Assembly: GCF_022829635.1 (NCBI RefSeq)
Contig: NZ_JAKSYO010000094.1
Span: 1-64,000, forward strand
Direction of reading: 5' to 3'
Length of the DNA stretch: 64,000 nt
Source: Methylobacterium sp. E-066
GTDB taxonomy: Bacteria > Pseudomonadota > Alphaproteobacteria > Rhizobiales > Beijerinckiaceae
The notes under the pieces were generated by a model. The model was given only the letters and a program-made list of their open reading frames with translations, made no database searches and was not told where the DNA came from. Made by a program: the position numbers and the translations under genes. Positions 8,685 through 20,913 of the stretch are shown in pieces (the stretch's first letter is position 1; the number at the start of each line of letters is the position of its first letter).

Positions 8685-10106
8685 ATGTCCTCAGCCGTCG
8701 TCACGCGCTTCGCCCCCTCGCCCACCGGCTACCTCCATATCGGCGGTGCCCGGACGGCGCTGTTCAATTGGCTCTACGCCCGCCATACCGGCGGCAAGAT
8801 GCTGCTGCGCATCGAGGATACCGACCGGGAGCGCTCGACCAAGGGCGCGATCGACGCGATCCTCGACGGCTTGTCCTGGCTCGGCCTCGACTGGGACGGC
8901 GACGTGGTCTTCCAGTTCGCCCGGGCCGAGCGCCACCGCGCCGTCGCCGAGGAACTGCTGGCCGCCGGCCGCGCCTATTACTGCTACGCCTCCGCGGAGG
9001 AGCTCACGCAGATGCGCGAGACCGCCCGGGCCGAGGGCCGCGCCCCGCGCTACGATGGGCGCTGGCGCGACCGCGACCCGTCCGAGGCGCCCGCCGGGGT
9101 CAAGCCGGTGATCCGGCTGCGCGCGCCCCTTGAGGGCGAGACCGTGGTCGAGGATGCCGTGCAGGGCCGCGTGACCTGGGCCAACCGCGATCTCGACGAC
9201 CTCGTGCTGCTGCGCTCGGACGGCACGCCGACCTACATGCTCGCCGTCGTGGTGGACGACCATGACATGGGCGTCACCCAGATCATCCGGGGCGACGACC
9301 ACCTCACCAACGCCGCCCGCCAGAGCCAGATCTTTTCCGCGCTCGGCTGGGACATCCCCAGGATGGCCCATATCCCGCTGATCCACGGCGCCGATGGGGC
9401 GAAGCTCTCGAAGCGCCACGGCGCCCTCGGGGTCGAGGCCTATCGCGATCTCGGCTACCTGCCGGCGGCCCTGCGCAACTACCTGGTGCGACTGGGCTGG
9501 AGCCACGGCGACCAGGAGGTGTTCTCCACCGAGGAGATGATCGCGGCCTTCGACCTCGGCTCGGTGGGGCGCTCGGCGGCGCGGTTCGACTTCGCCAAGC
9601 TCGCCAACCTCAACGGCCTCTACATCCGCGGCAGCGCCGATGCGGACCTGGTCGCCGCGATCGAGACGATCCTGCCGAGCGTCGGCCCCGAGCGTGGCCT
9701 CTCGGCGCCGCTCCAGCCCGAGCTGAAGGACAAGCTGACCCAGGCGATGCCGGGTCTAAAGGAGCGGGCCAAGACGCTGATCGAGCTCCTCGACAGCGCC
9801 TATTACCTCACCGCGCAGCGCCCTTTGACGCTCGACGACAAGGCCCGGGCACTCCTGTCCGACGAGGGCCGCGCGCGCCTCGCAGGCGTGCTGCCGGCCC
9901 TCGAAGCCCTGCCCGACTGGAGCGCTGCGGCGACCGAGGGTGCGGTGCGTCACTATGCGGAGACCGCGGGCTGCAAGCTCGGGCAGGTGGCCCAGCCGCT
10001 GCGGGCCGCGCTCACCGGACGGACCACCTCCCCGCCCCTGTTCGACGTGATGGCGGTGCTCGGCCGGGCCGAAACCCTGGCGCGGCTGGGCGATCAGATC
10101 GCCTGA
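8685..10106 (+). CDS. gltX: Glutamyl-tRNA synthetase
   Basis: A 473-residue class I synthetase that charges tRNA-Glu (and, in bacteria with GatCAB, tRNA-Gln). The class signature [19 protein letters not shown] sits at 11-29, and KLSKRHG (the KMSKS loop) begins at residue 240. The C-terminal anticodon-binding helices follow. The start at 8685 gives the normal [13 protein letters not shown] opening; longer frames upstream are Arg/Pro-rich noise. A palindromic repeat element begins directly after the stop codon, between this gene and gltA. Confidence 0.96.
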   Translation: MSSAVVTRFAPSPTGYLHIGGARTALFNWLYARHTGGKMLLRIEDTDRERSTKGAIDAILDGLSWLGLDWDGDVVFQFARAERHRAVAEELLAAGRAYYCYASAEELTQMRETARAEGRAPRYDGRWRDRDPSEAPAGVKPVIRLRAPLEGETVVEDAVQGRVTWANRDLDDLVLLRSDGTPTYMLAVVVDDHDMGVTQIIRGDDHLTNAARQSQIFSALGWDIPRMAHIPLIHGADGAKLSKRHGALGVEAYRDLGYLPAALRNYLVRLGWSHGDQEVFSTEEMIAAFDLGSVGRSAARFDFAKLANLNGLYIRGSADADLVAAIETILPSVGPERGLSAPLQPELKDKLTQAMPGLKERAKTLIELLDSAYYLTAQRPLTLDDKARALLSDEGRARLAGVLPALEALPDWSAAATEGAVRHYAETAGCKLGQVAQPLRAALTGRTTSPPLFDVMAVLGRAETLARLGDQIA

Positions 10107-10107
10107 A

Positions 10108-10210
10108 GCATCGTCCCGAAAGGTGGTTGCCGGCTTTCGGAAGAAGACGATGCGCCATGCGAAAACCGGCAGGATCGTCCTGGATGCGAAATCCAGGACG
10201 ATCCTGTCGC
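10108..10210. repeat. Intergenic palindromic element, family A copy 1
   Basis: The conserved core GCATCGTCCCGAAAGGTGG / CCGGCTTTCGGAAGAAGACGATGC begins one base after the gltX stop. It is followed by a perfect 15-base stem, AGGATCGTCCTGGAT (10171-10185) with its complement at 10191-10205 around a GCGAA loop. Copies with the same core lie near 17966, 33878 and 42810. The rest of the 332-base gap up to gltA shows no gene, only a Gly/Thr-poor stretch that presumably holds the gltA promoter. Confidence 0.8.
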
Positions 10211-10438
10211 GCTGACGGTACGGACGGGAACTGCCGGCTCGGCCCGGATTTCGCTTGGCGGGATTTTGCTTGGTGAAGGGGGCGGGATGTCACCGACCCC
10301 GTTGCTGCTGCACTGCCGTTTGGGTAACCCATGGCGCGTGAGCACCCGCAACATAACGCGGCGTGCTCCGGCCCCGGGGTCGCCTCGGGCAGCCCGAGGC
10401 CGGCATCCGCCACGTCGCCAGAGAAGGGTCCACGTTCC

Positions 10439-11728
<1,290 letters not shown>

Positions 11729-11811
11729 GCCGGGCCATCGAACCCGACGCGACACCGGGGGCGGCCGCAGGGCCGCCCCTCTTGTTTGCACAGGGGCCGC
11801 CCATTGGATCG

Positions 11812-12696
11812 GTGGTCACGCTCCGCCTCCCCTGCCCGCCGCCCTACGATTGGGTGTCGCTGCGCGCCTTCCTGGCGAAGCGGGCGATTTCCGGGGTCGA
11901 ATCGGCTGAGGCCGGCGACCGGACTTATGCGCGCACGGTCTGCATCGGCGGCCGGTCCGGCATCGTCGCGGTCGTGTTCGGCGACGACGCGTTGCACGCG
12001 ACGCTCCACGGCGTCGATTCGAGCGCCGGGCCTGAAATCGCCGCGCGCCTGCACCGCCTGTTCGATTGCGATGCCGATCCGGTGGCGATCGCGGCCTGCC
12101 TGTCGCGGGACCCTGCCCTGGCCGGGCTGGTGGCGGCTCGGCCCGGACTGCGCCTGCCGGGCGCCTGGGATCCGTTCGAGACCGGTTGCCGGGCGATTTT
12201 GGGCCAGCAGGTCTCGGTCTCGGCGGCGATCCGGCTCGCCGCAAAACTGGTCGCGGCGTTCGGAACAAGGCTGCCGGAGCCGACCGGCACCCTGACCCAC
12301 GTCTTCCCGACGCCGGCGCAGCTGGTCGAGGCCGACGTGGCGCTCGCGCTGAACATGCCCCGTTCCCGCGGCGCGGCGATCCGGGCGCTGGCCGCGGCGG
12401 CGCTGGCCGATCCGGACCTGTTCGCCCCGGCCGAGACCGTGGAGGACGCGGTGCTGCGCTTCACGGCGATCCGCGGGATCGGGCCCTGGACCGCGCAATA
12501 CATCGCCATGCGGGCGCTCAAGCTGCCGGACGCCCTGCCGGTGGGCGATGTCGGCCTGCTGCGCGCCCTCGAGACCGGCACCGGCCGCCCGAGCCCGGCC
12601 GCGCTCCTCGTACGGGCCGAGGCCTGGCGGCCGTTCCGGGCCTACGCGGCCCAGCACCTCTGGGCCGCGGACGAGGTTCTTCCGCGCGAGGGGTGA
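11812..12696 (+). CDS. DNA-3-methyladenine glycosylase II (AlkA type)
   Basis: About 294 residues from a GTG at 11812. An AlkA N-terminal beta domain (about 1-100) is followed by an HhH-GPD domain: WDPFETGCRAILGQQVSV (about 119-136), the hairpin RGIGPWTAQYIAMRAL and the catalytic Asp246 in LPVGDVGLL. It excises alkylated purines in base excision repair. No iron-sulfur cluster cysteines follow, as expected for AlkA rather than EndoIII. TTG 11782 is an alternative start; the region before it is the gltA tail and intergenic DNA. Confidence 0.87.
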   Translation: MVTLRLPCPPPYDWVSLRAFLAKRAISGVESAEAGDRTYARTVCIGGRSGIVAVVFGDDALHATLHGVDSSAGPEIAARLHRLFDCDADPVAIAACLSRDPALAGLVAARPGLRLPGAWDPFETGCRAILGQQVSVSAAIRLAAKLVAAFGTRLPEPTGTLTHVFPTPAQLVEADVALALNMPRSRGAAIRALAAAALADPDLFAPAETVEDAVLRFTAIRGIGPWTAQYIAMRALKLPDALPVGDVGLLRALETGTGRPSPAALLVRAEAWRPFRAYAAQHLWAADEVLPREG

Positions 12697-12782
12697 TGCG
12701 AGTGATTCTTGCTGATCTCTTGTCTGTTCAAACCGATGATTCATCCGCTTTCGGATTGATCGTCGTTCATACGTAAGAGATC

Positions 12783-12854
12783 ATGGAAGCGTTGGGGATC
12801 AAGTCCATTCCCGAGAGCGGCAATGGCGCCGGGTTCCAGGGGCTGAAACCGTGA
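12783..12854 (+). CDS. Candidate 23-residue leader peptide
   Basis: ATG at 12783 opens a 23-codon frame (MEALGIKSIPESGNGAGFQG...) whose TGA overlaps the GTG of the next small gene by four bases (GTGA). An AAGAGA lies just before the ATG. The overlap repeats at the next junction (ATGA), giving three coupled tiny frames. The peptide resembles nothing I know and may simply be a leader that delivers ribosomes to the next gene. Confidence 0.3.
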   Translation: MEALGIKSIPESGNGAGFQGLKP

Positions 12855-13099
12855 GCGGCGTAAACGATGACGCTCGACAGCGGCTCGTAGCGAACGAGCG
12901 GATCAAGTTTACTGCGACCTATGCGAACGGGATCGGCGTCGCGATCTTTGCGGTGGGCGGCTTCGCGCCGTTGATCTCGACGGTCCTATCAGACCAGCCG
13001 CACTTCGCCCCGGTAATCTTCATCATGGCGGTTTGCTGGATCATCAGCGGCGCCATACATTTGACCGTACGAAACGCGCTCAGGGACCTTCGCTCATGA
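12851..13099 (+). CDS. Small membrane protein with two transmembrane helices
   Basis: An 82-residue protein starting at GTG. After a polar start (NDDARQRLVANERIKF) come a hydrophobic helix YANGIGVAIFAVGGFAPLIS and a second PVIFIMAVCWIISGAIHL, and it ends with basic residues (RNALRDLRS), so both termini probably face the cytoplasm. Similar short proteins with NERxKLxAT and two helices occur in Rhizobiales, sometimes labelled amino acid transporter without evidence. It is coupled by 4-base overlaps to frames on both sides. Base composition is less GC-rich than its neighbours, hinting at acquired DNA. Confidence 0.6.
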   Translation: MSGVNDDARQRLVANERIKFTATYANGIGVAIFAVGGFAPLISTVLSDQPHFAPVIFIMAVCWIISGAIHLTVRNALRDLRS

Positions 13100-13191
13100 C
13101 GACAGCCCAGATGCTTCTATTCCTCGCGGTCCCGGCTGGGGGCGCCGTATTGGCCTTTGGCGCACTCTGGCTCAGCCGGCGCGCGCACTGA
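13096..13191 (+). CDS. 31-residue single-pass membrane peptide
   Basis: ATG at 13096 overlaps the stop of the preceding small gene (ATGA). The translation is one hydrophobic helix, [20 protein letters not shown], closed by positive residues LSRRAH, a classic small bitopic membrane peptide. Its place directly behind a two-helix protein of only 82 residues suggests the two form one unit. No known family is recognised. Confidence 0.5.
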   Translation: MTTAQMLLFLAVPAGGAVLAFGALWLSRRAH

Positions 13192-13246
13192 CATTGTGAG
13201 CGCCCGGACCAGGACCGCACTCCTGTCCGGCCCGGGCAACACCCCA

Positions 13247-15493
<2,247 letters not shown>

Positions 15494-15536
15494 GACGGCT
15501 CCTTAACGTTTCGACTTCGGTGCCGAATCACGATCC

Positions 15537-15672
15537 GTCATTCCGGGGCCGCGAAGCGGAGCCCGGAATCCAGACGCGCCGCCGGAGCCGGATCTGACGG
15601 ACAGCGCCGCGTTCCTCCGGTTTGGCATGGCGGCTCTGGATTCCGGGCTCGCCTGCGGCGCCCCGGAATGAC
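15537..15672. repeat. Intergenic palindromic element, family C copy 1
   Basis: The element opens GTCATTCCGGGGCCGCGAAG and closes with the inverted counterpart ending GCCCCGGAATGAC, with inner arms GGAATCCAG / CTGGATTCC. It fills the gap between parC and recO. A second copy lies at 21632-21743. This kind of long palindrome is widespread between rhizobial genes. Confidence 0.8.
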
Positions 15673-15702
15673 AGTCCATGTGGCAAGAACAGAACGCGAA
15701 CA

Positions 15703-16425
15703 TTACTCGGCCTCGCGACCGAGCGCAACGAATCGCGCGCGCTCCTCCGGCGCGGCGAGGCCGCGCGGACCCCAGACGTGCCGGTCGAGGAAGTACCCCG
15801 TCAAGGTAAACCCTTGCGCAACGCCGTCCGGCCCGGGCGATCCGCCCGCGTGCAGGAAGGTGGGCAGGGCGAGCAGCCGATCGCGAAAAGGCTCTCCGGC
15901 GGAGGCGCTGACCGCCCGGCCGCTCTTGGGCGACACGTAGGCGAGCGCGTCGTTGCCCCCGGTGGCCGCGCAGGCGGTGAGATCGAGGCCGAAGCCGAGT
16001 TCCGACAGGATCTCCAGCTCGAACCGCACCATCAGCGGCGGCGCCACGGCCGAGTCGTCGAGATGCGCGACCAGGATGCCCGCCGCCTCGTAGAGGGCCG
16101 GATGCGGATCCCGCTCGGGCAGCAGCCGCAGCAAAGCCGCCATGTGGCCGAGCCCGTAGAGGGCGATGCCCGAGCCGATCATCCGCGACAGCTGCGATTC
16201 GAGCGGCTCCACCGTGTAGGCGCCGAGCCCCTCGTCGAGCCGCGCCCGCCAGGTCAGCCGGACCCGGTTGCCCGGCTGGAGCACCGGCTGCATCCGGCGC
16301 GAGCGCCCGCCATGCACGAGGCCGAGATGGCGCCCGTGGGCCTCGGTCATTGCCTCCAGGATGACGCCGCTCTCCCCGTGCCGGCGCAGGCCCAGCACCA
16401 GCGCGTCGTCGGTCCATTGCATCAA
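15703..16425 (-). CDS. recO: DNA repair protein RecO
   Basis: A 240-residue RecO, the mediator that helps RecR load RecA onto SSB-coated DNA in the RecFOR pathway. The N-terminal OB fold is recognisable ([24 protein letters not shown], where GRxxGE-like residues precede the second strand), followed by a helical domain with the [15 protein letters not shown] motif typical of alphaproteobacterial RecO. The usual C4 zinc finger is reduced, with only one Cys (TACAAT). ATG at 16425 and 16422 are adjacent candidates. Confidence 0.9.
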   Translation of the reverse strand: MMQWTDDALVLGLRRHGESGVILEAMTEAHGRHLGLVHGGRSRRMQPVLQPGNRVRLTWRARLDEGLGAYTVEPLESQLSRMIGSGIALYGLGHMAALLRLLPERDPHPALYEAAGILVAHLDDSAVAPPLMVRFELEILSELGFGLDLTACAATGGNDALAYVSPKSGRAVSASAGEPFRDRLLALPTFLHAGGSPGPDGVAQGFTLTGYFLDRHVWGPRGLAAPEERARFVALGREAE

Positions 16426-16564
16426 GGTTCATCACCGGCGGAAGGGCGCGGATCGCGGAACCGGCGATCCAGCTCGAATCCCCCATATAAGGGCTCCGGG
16501 GCCGCGGTGCCGCCTTTGCGCGCCCGGTGGGTGGCGGTAGCTTGGCCGGGAAGGAATCACCCGC

Positions 16565-16963
16565 ATGCGCCGCGTTGCTCCGGTCCTCGTTCTGGCCCTG
16601 ACGATCACCGGCGCGCCGGCCGCTCCCAAAAAGACGAAGCCCGCCGCCGAGGACGCGCCCTCCCCGGCCCTCAAGCAGCGGATCGCGGCGCTGGCCCTGA
16701 AGCAGGTCGATTTCGGCTCGGTCTCGCTGCTGCCGGTGCGGTTCGCGGGCAGCCGGCTCGCCGGGCCGATCGAGGATGGCGGCCGGACACTCTACTGCGT
16801 GTCGAGCCGGATGAGCGGCCGGACCTTCGGCAAGCCCGAGCGACCCAAGGCGGTGATGCGCTACGCGGCCGATAGGCTGGAGGTGATCGACGACGACGAG
16901 GTCTGCACCGGCCATCGCAGCCAGCCGTTCCCGGAACTGGACGCCCTGGGCAACGCCCGCTGA
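16565..16963 (+). CDS. Small exported protein of unknown function
   Basis: A 132-residue protein with signal sequence MRRVAPVLVLALTITGAPAA, cut probably after residue 20, then a Lys/Pro-rich stretch and a compact domain with two cysteines (LYCVSS, EVCTGH). GGAAGGA lies 9 bases before the ATG. It is 10 bases upstream of the ChaC-like gene and probably shares its transcript. The family is unknown to me; small periplasmic proteins of this kind are frequent in Methylobacterium. Confidence 0.6.
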   Translation: MRRVAPVLVLALTITGAPAAPKKTKPAAEDAPSPALKQRIAALALKQVDFGSVSLLPVRFAGSRLAGPIEDGGRTLYCVSSRMSGRTFGKPERPKAVMRYAADRLEVIDDDEVCTGHRSQPFPELDALGNAR

Positions 16964-16973
16964 GGCTGCCGCG

Positions 16974-17678
16974 TTGAGCATCGTGCCCTTGCTGCAAGCG
17001 CGCCGTCTCGACCTCAGCCTCGACCTGATCGCCCGCGCCCATGCCACCCCCGTCCCGGACGACCCGGGCGCCCTCGACCTGCTGAGCGACGCGGAGCTGA
17101 GCCCCGGCCTCGAGGCGATCACCGCGGGCCGAGACGGGCACGACATCTGGGTCTTCGCCTACGGCTCGCTGATGTGGCGGCCGGAATTCCCGGTGGCGGA
17201 GAGCCGGATCGGGACCGTGCGCGGCTTCCACCGCCGGTTCTGCCTGCTCCAGCGCCGGTTCCGCGGCACGCCGGAGCGGCCGGGCTTCGTCCTGGCTCTG
17301 GACCGCGGCGGGCTGTGCAAGGGCGTCGCGTTCCGGCTGCCCGGGACGGAGATCCGCGAGGCGCTGATGCCGGTCTGGCGACGCGAGATGCGCGGCCGGG
17401 GCTATGTCGCCCGCTGGCTGCCGGTGGCGACCGAAGCCGGGACCGTCTCGGCGCTGACCTTCCTGGCCAACCGCGCCAACGAGCGCTACGCCGGCCGCCT
17501 CTCGGATGCCGAGATCGCGGAAAAAATCGCCGCCGCCTGCGGGCATGCCGGCCCGAGCGCCGAGTACCTGTTCCGGACCGTCGAGGCTTGCGAGCGGCTC
17601 GGCATCCGCGACCGGCACCTCTGGAGCCTCCAGGCGCTGGTGGCCGCCCGGCTCAGGGCCTGCGCACCGGACGCGTGA
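16974..17678 (+). CDS. Gamma-glutamylcyclotransferase, ChaC family
   Basis: A 234-residue protein with the cyclotransferase cradle motif VFAYGSLMWRPEF (60-72) and the ChaC-type continuation VRGFHRRFCLLQRRFRGTPE. ChaC enzymes degrade glutathione to 5-oxoproline and Cys-Gly in the cytosol. The name chaC fits by family, but activity on glutathione is inferred. The TTG start at 16974 gives a normal family length; later internal starts would truncate a conserved helix. It is close behind a small exported-protein gene. Confidence 0.85.
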   Translation: MSIVPLLQARRLDLSLDLIARAHATPVPDDPGALDLLSDAELSPGLEAITAGRDGHDIWVFAYGSLMWRPEFPVAESRIGTVRGFHRRFCLLQRRFRGTPERPGFVLALDRGGLCKGVAFRLPGTEIREALMPVWRREMRGRGYVARWLPVATEAGTVSALTFLANRANERYAGRLSDAEIAEKIAAACGHAGPSAEYLFRTVEACERLGIRDRHLWSLQALVAARLRACAPDA

Positions 17679-17681
17679 GGC

Positions 17682-17825
17682 TCACGCCCAGGCGCGCTTC
17701 ATGGCGATCACCACGCGGCCGCCCGCCTGCTCCGTATCCGGGTTGCGCGGCTCGCGGATACCGGGCGCACGCCCGGTGGTGACGTAGACCACGAGGGTGA
17801 GGGCGAGGAGAATCTTGATGCGCAT
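17682..17825 (-). CDS. 47-residue small exported or membrane peptide
   Basis: The minus-strand frame from ATG 17825 to TGA 17682 encodes MRIKILLALTLVVYVTTGRA followed by a polar tail rich in Arg, Pro and Glu. The first 17 residues look like a signal peptide or anchor. The stop faces the ChaC stop 3 bases away. Rhizobiales carry many unannotated peptides of this shape. No function can be offered. Confidence 0.4.
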   Translation of the reverse strand: MRIKILLALTLVVYVTTGRAPGIREPRNPDTEQAGGRVVIAMKRAWA

Positions 17826-17965
17826 CGCAACGCTCAGGGTTGAGCGAGCGTGCATAGGATCGATCGGTTTTTACGGAGTTTCCGCCGGGCTCACAGGTTG
17901 TGGTTGTGGGCACTTCCGTCGAGCGTGGTGAACGAAAGGTTGCGGCCACGCCGGGATCGCCAGGA

Positions 17966-18064
17966 GCATCAACCCAACAGGTGGTTTCCGGCTTTCGGAA
18001 AAAGATGATGCAAAACCAAAGATCTAGCGCGTCGCGCCGGTTCCGGGATCCGGTACGATGCGCT
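17966..18064. repeat. Intergenic palindromic element, family A copy 2
   Basis: It contains GGTGGTTTCCGGCTTTCGGAAAAAGATGATGC and then CTAGCGCGTCGC...GTACGATGCGCTA, matching the halves of the copies near 33878 and 42810. Unlike the other copies it does not abut a stop codon. It occupies the leader region of the gene at 18103. Confidence 0.75.
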
Positions 18065-18102
18065 ATGCCGCCGGCCCGGGTTTCCCACAGGCGGAGGACA
18101 GG

Positions 18103-18732
18103 ATGCGGCAGCGGATCGGCGTGGCCCTGGCGATTCTGGTGGTCGCGGTGGCCGTGCTCGTCGCCGGGCCGTGGCCCCACGGTTTCCGGCTGTCGGATGT
18201 CCTGACCGGGGGCACGCCGGTCCTGCCGGACGGATCGCGACCGGTGGCCGGATCCGCGGACCTCGCCGGCAACGCCACACTCGGCGCCGGCCAGCACCCG
18301 GCGACCCTGCGGCTCGCCTGCGATCCGGCCGGATCCGGCCTGTCGGCGGTGCTGACGGTGCCGCGCTTCGCGGACTTCGCAGAGGGTTTCGATGTCGCCG
18401 GCCTGCAGGGCGGCGGAAACACAGCGCCGCTCACCGGCATCCTGGTCTCGAACGCCGCCGGCGTCCGATCCGTGCGGATGGCGGCGCAGGGCGCGGAAAC
18501 CCGCGATCCCGAAAAAACCTTCAGCCTGACAGTGGCCGGTGCGCGGCGAGGCGAGGATCCGTTGCGCGGTGTCGTCCTCGCACTCGCCCAGGCCGGCACG
18601 CGGCTGACCTGGACACAGGCGAGCCCGCGCGCCGGGGATCAGACCCTGACGGCGAGCTTTTCGGTCTCGGACAGTGATGCGGCAGCGTTGAAGACGGCCC
18701 TTGGAAGCTGCCTCGTCGCGCCACCGCTGTAG
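18103..18732 (+). CDS. Membrane-anchored or exported protein of unknown function
   Basis: From ATG 18103 (AGGACAGG directly upstream) the protein has 209 residues: basic start, then a hydrophobic helix GVALAILVVAVAVLVAGPWP, then a periplasmic part rich in Gly and Ala with beta-strand character. Two Cys (ACDPA, SCLVA) may pair. A 15-residue longer version begins inside the repeat element and is less likely. I do not recognise the domain. Confidence 0.6.
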   Translation: MRQRIGVALAILVVAVAVLVAGPWPHGFRLSDVLTGGTPVLPDGSRPVAGSADLAGNATLGAGQHPATLRLACDPAGSGLSAVLTVPRFADFAEGFDVAGLQGGGNTAPLTGILVSNAAGVRSVRMAAQGAETRDPEKTFSLTVAGARRGEDPLRGVVLALAQAGTRLTWTQASPRAGDQTLTASFSVSDSDAAALKTALGSCLVAPPL

Positions 18733-18782
18733 AGTCGTATCGCGGTTCGGCGCCGCCCGAGGCGACGCCGGATCCGATGGGC

Positions 18783-19697
18783 TCAGCGCCCCTTCTTGTA
18801 GAGCTTGCTGGCGATCTCGAAAATCTCTTCCGGCGCGTAATCCGGCGCGAAGGCGCCGTAATTGCCGTCGAGTTCTGGGATCTTGCCGCCCTCGGGCGCG
18901 CCGTCGATCACCTCAAGGTTGCCCGGCGGATCGCCCGGCAGCGCCACTTCGTCGTTCGACCAGACGCCGGCCGCTTCCTTATAGTCGACCTCGCTGAAGG
19001 TGTAGAGGCGGCGATGCTTGCCCTCGTCGAGGTACTTCTGACACTCGGGCACCCGCGACAGGTCGATATTCGGGGTCGGCAGCATCTTCTCGATCTCGAC
19101 GCCGGTCAGCTTCTTCAGGGCCAGCGCGTAGGCGTGGGCGTGCAGCGAGCCGCGCACCAGCAGGTAGGCGCAGACCTCGCGGCCGGTCGGCTCGATCATG
19201 GTCTCGTAGACCCGCAGCTTGTGAATGCGCGCACCGCACTCCAAGTGGAAGTTGTGCAGCAGGTCGATGATCAGATTGCCGGTCGTCGTGACCATGTCCA
19301 TGTTCCAGGACGCGGCGTTGGAGTTCATCGGCATCGCGCCGCCGCCATTCGCCAGGAAGCTGCCGGCGAGACGCACGTCCTGCATCTCGGCGAAGGGCGC
19401 CTTGGAGATGTCGACATCCTTGGCCGGGTTGCCCGGGCCGTTGTTCAGCATGGCGATGCCGGTCGAGACCAGCTCGACGTGGCCGATCTCTTCTGCGAAG
19501 ATGCTCGATACGAGGCTGTAGAACGGCCGAAGCTTGGTCTTGTTACGAAAATTGAAGCTCTGGAACATGTAGTTCCCGAGGGTCGACATCTCGCCGTACT
19601 TGCCACCGAGCAGTTCCTGCAGGGCGGCGGCTGCGTTGGGCTCGGGCTTCTTCGGCTCCGGCAGCTCCGCGAGCAGGCGGTCGATCTTCATGAACAT
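18783..19697 (-). CDS. Manganese catalase
   Basis: A 304-residue non-heme catalase of the four-helix ferritin-like class that dismutates hydrogen peroxide with a dinuclear Mn centre. The ligands match the family pattern: Glu36 (KYGEMST), Glu70 and His73 (EEIGH), Glu153 (HLECGAR) and His186 (GSLHAHAY), with the family's 33-residue step between the last two. GGAG precedes the ATG at 19697. An apparent extension to 20336 overlaps the LysR gene and is spurious. The LysR regulator is transcribed the same way upstream, with about 200 bases between. Confidence 0.93.
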   Translation of the reverse strand: MFMKIDRLLAELPEPKKPEPNAAAALQELLGGKYGEMSTLGNYMFQSFNFRNKTKLRPFYSLVSSIFAEEIGHVELVSTGIAMLNNGPGNPAKDVDISKAPFAEMQDVRLAGSFLANGGGAMPMNSNAASWNMDMVTTTGNLIIDLLHNFHLECGARIHKLRVYETMIEPTGREVCAYLLVRGSLHAHAYALALKKLTGVEIEKMLPTPNIDLSRVPECQKYLDEGKHRRLYTFSEVDYKEAAGVWSNDEVALPGDPPGNLEVIDGAPEGGKIPELDGNYGAFAPDYAPEEIFEIASKLYKKGR

Positions 19698-19900
19698 GCG
19701 GGTAGCTCCGTTTTGCGCGAGGTGCGCATGGGTCCTACGGGTGAGGCGCACACATGTTCCTGCCTGCGACCGTGCTTCTTCCGAGGCTTGGCGGGGAATC
19801 TTTTGGTTCCGAAACGGCTTAGAACGGAAAAAAATCTCGCGGGCGCCCAGGTATCGGGAGGCGAAGATCTCTGCCTTGGTCGGCCCGACAGGCGCTCGCG

Positions 19901-20821
19901 TCACACGTTCGCCTGCATCCCCTCCACGGTGCGGATCCGCGGCACGGCGAAATCGGTGAAGGCGCGGACCGCCGGGCGCATGTGGCGCACCGACGGGTAG
20001 ACCAGATAGGCCTCCGTCGAGCGCACCTCGTAATCCGGCAGGACGCGCACGAGCCGGCCTGCTGCCAGATCGTCGGCGACCAGCAGGTGCTGCACCGGAC
20101 CCATCACGCGGCCCGCCAGCAGGGTCGCGACCAGAACCTCGGCGCTGTTGGTCCGGAGCACCGGCTGGACCGGGACGGTCACGGTCTCGCGACCCCGATG
20201 CAAAATCAGGGCGCTGCGGGCATCGACCGCCGCCCGGGTCGCCACGAGATCGCAGGCGGCGAGCTGCTCGGGGGTCTCGATCCCGCCGGCCCGCGCCAGG
20301 TAGGCGGGGGCGGCGACCAGGATGCGCCGCACCCATCCGAGCCGGCGGACCACGAGGTCCTGGCCCTCCGGCCGGCCGTAGCGGAGCGCGAGGTCGTAAT
20401 CCTCGTGCACGAGGTCGATCACCCGGTCCTCCAGCACCAGATCGACCGTCACCCGCGGGTGCTCGGCCTGGAACGCCGTCACGATCGGGTGCAGGTGCTT
20501 CACGCCGATGCAGGAGGGCGCGTGCAGGCGCAGGCGGCCCTCCACCGAGCCGGCCTCGGTCCGGGCATCTTCGAGCGCCGCGTCGATCGCGGCCAGCGCC
20601 GGCTGGCTCGCTTCATAGAGCCGCTGGCCCTGCGGCGTCGGCCGCACCAGTCGGGCGGAGCGCTCCAGCAGGCGGGCGCCGACATGGGCCTCCAGGTTGC
20701 GCAGGTGCTTGCTCACCGCCGGCTGCGAGACGCCGAGATCCCGCGCCGCCGCGCTCAACGAGCTGCGCTCGACGGTGCGGAGGAAGGCGCGCAGGGCGAG
20801 GGCGAGGTCCATGGATGCCAT
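19901..20821 (-). CDS. LysR-family transcriptional regulator
   Basis: A 306-residue LTTR. The winged HTH covers about 5-64 (LSAAARDLGVSQPAVSKHLRNLEA), followed by a type 2 periplasmic-binding-like effector domain of the CrgA/DsdC kind (SVEGRLRLHAPSCIGVKHL, then DYDLALRYGRPEGQDLVVRRLG). It diverges from the L,D-transpeptidase gene at 20914 and may regulate it, or the Mn-catalase downstream. The effector is unknown. ATG 20821 and 20812 are alternative starts. Confidence 0.9.
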   Translation of the reverse strand: MASMDLALALRAFLRTVERSSLSAAARDLGVSQPAVSKHLRNLEAHVGARLLERSARLVRPTPQGQRLYEASQPALAAIDAALEDARTEAGSVEGRLRLHAPSCIGVKHLHPIVTAFQAEHPRVTVDLVLEDRVIDLVHEDYDLALRYGRPEGQDLVVRRLGWVRRILVAAPAYLARAGGIETPEQLAACDLVATRAAVDARSALILHRGRETVTVPVQPVLRTNSAEVLVATLLAGRVMGPVQHLLVADDLAAGRLVRVLPDYEVRSTEAYLVYPSVRHMRPAVRAFTDFAVPRIRTVEGMQANV

Positions 20822-20913
20822 CCGGTTATGGGCGCGATCACCCCATAGCCGCTGGACGGGGCGACAGCGTGGCGGTCTTCTCGATCCGCACCCTTTCGCG
20901 AGATCGCCGACCC

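Noticed and set aside
18783-20336. 517-codon Mn-catalase with a long N-terminal extension
   Set aside because: The extra 200 residues overlap the LysR gene and are not homologous to any domain; the family start is at 19697.
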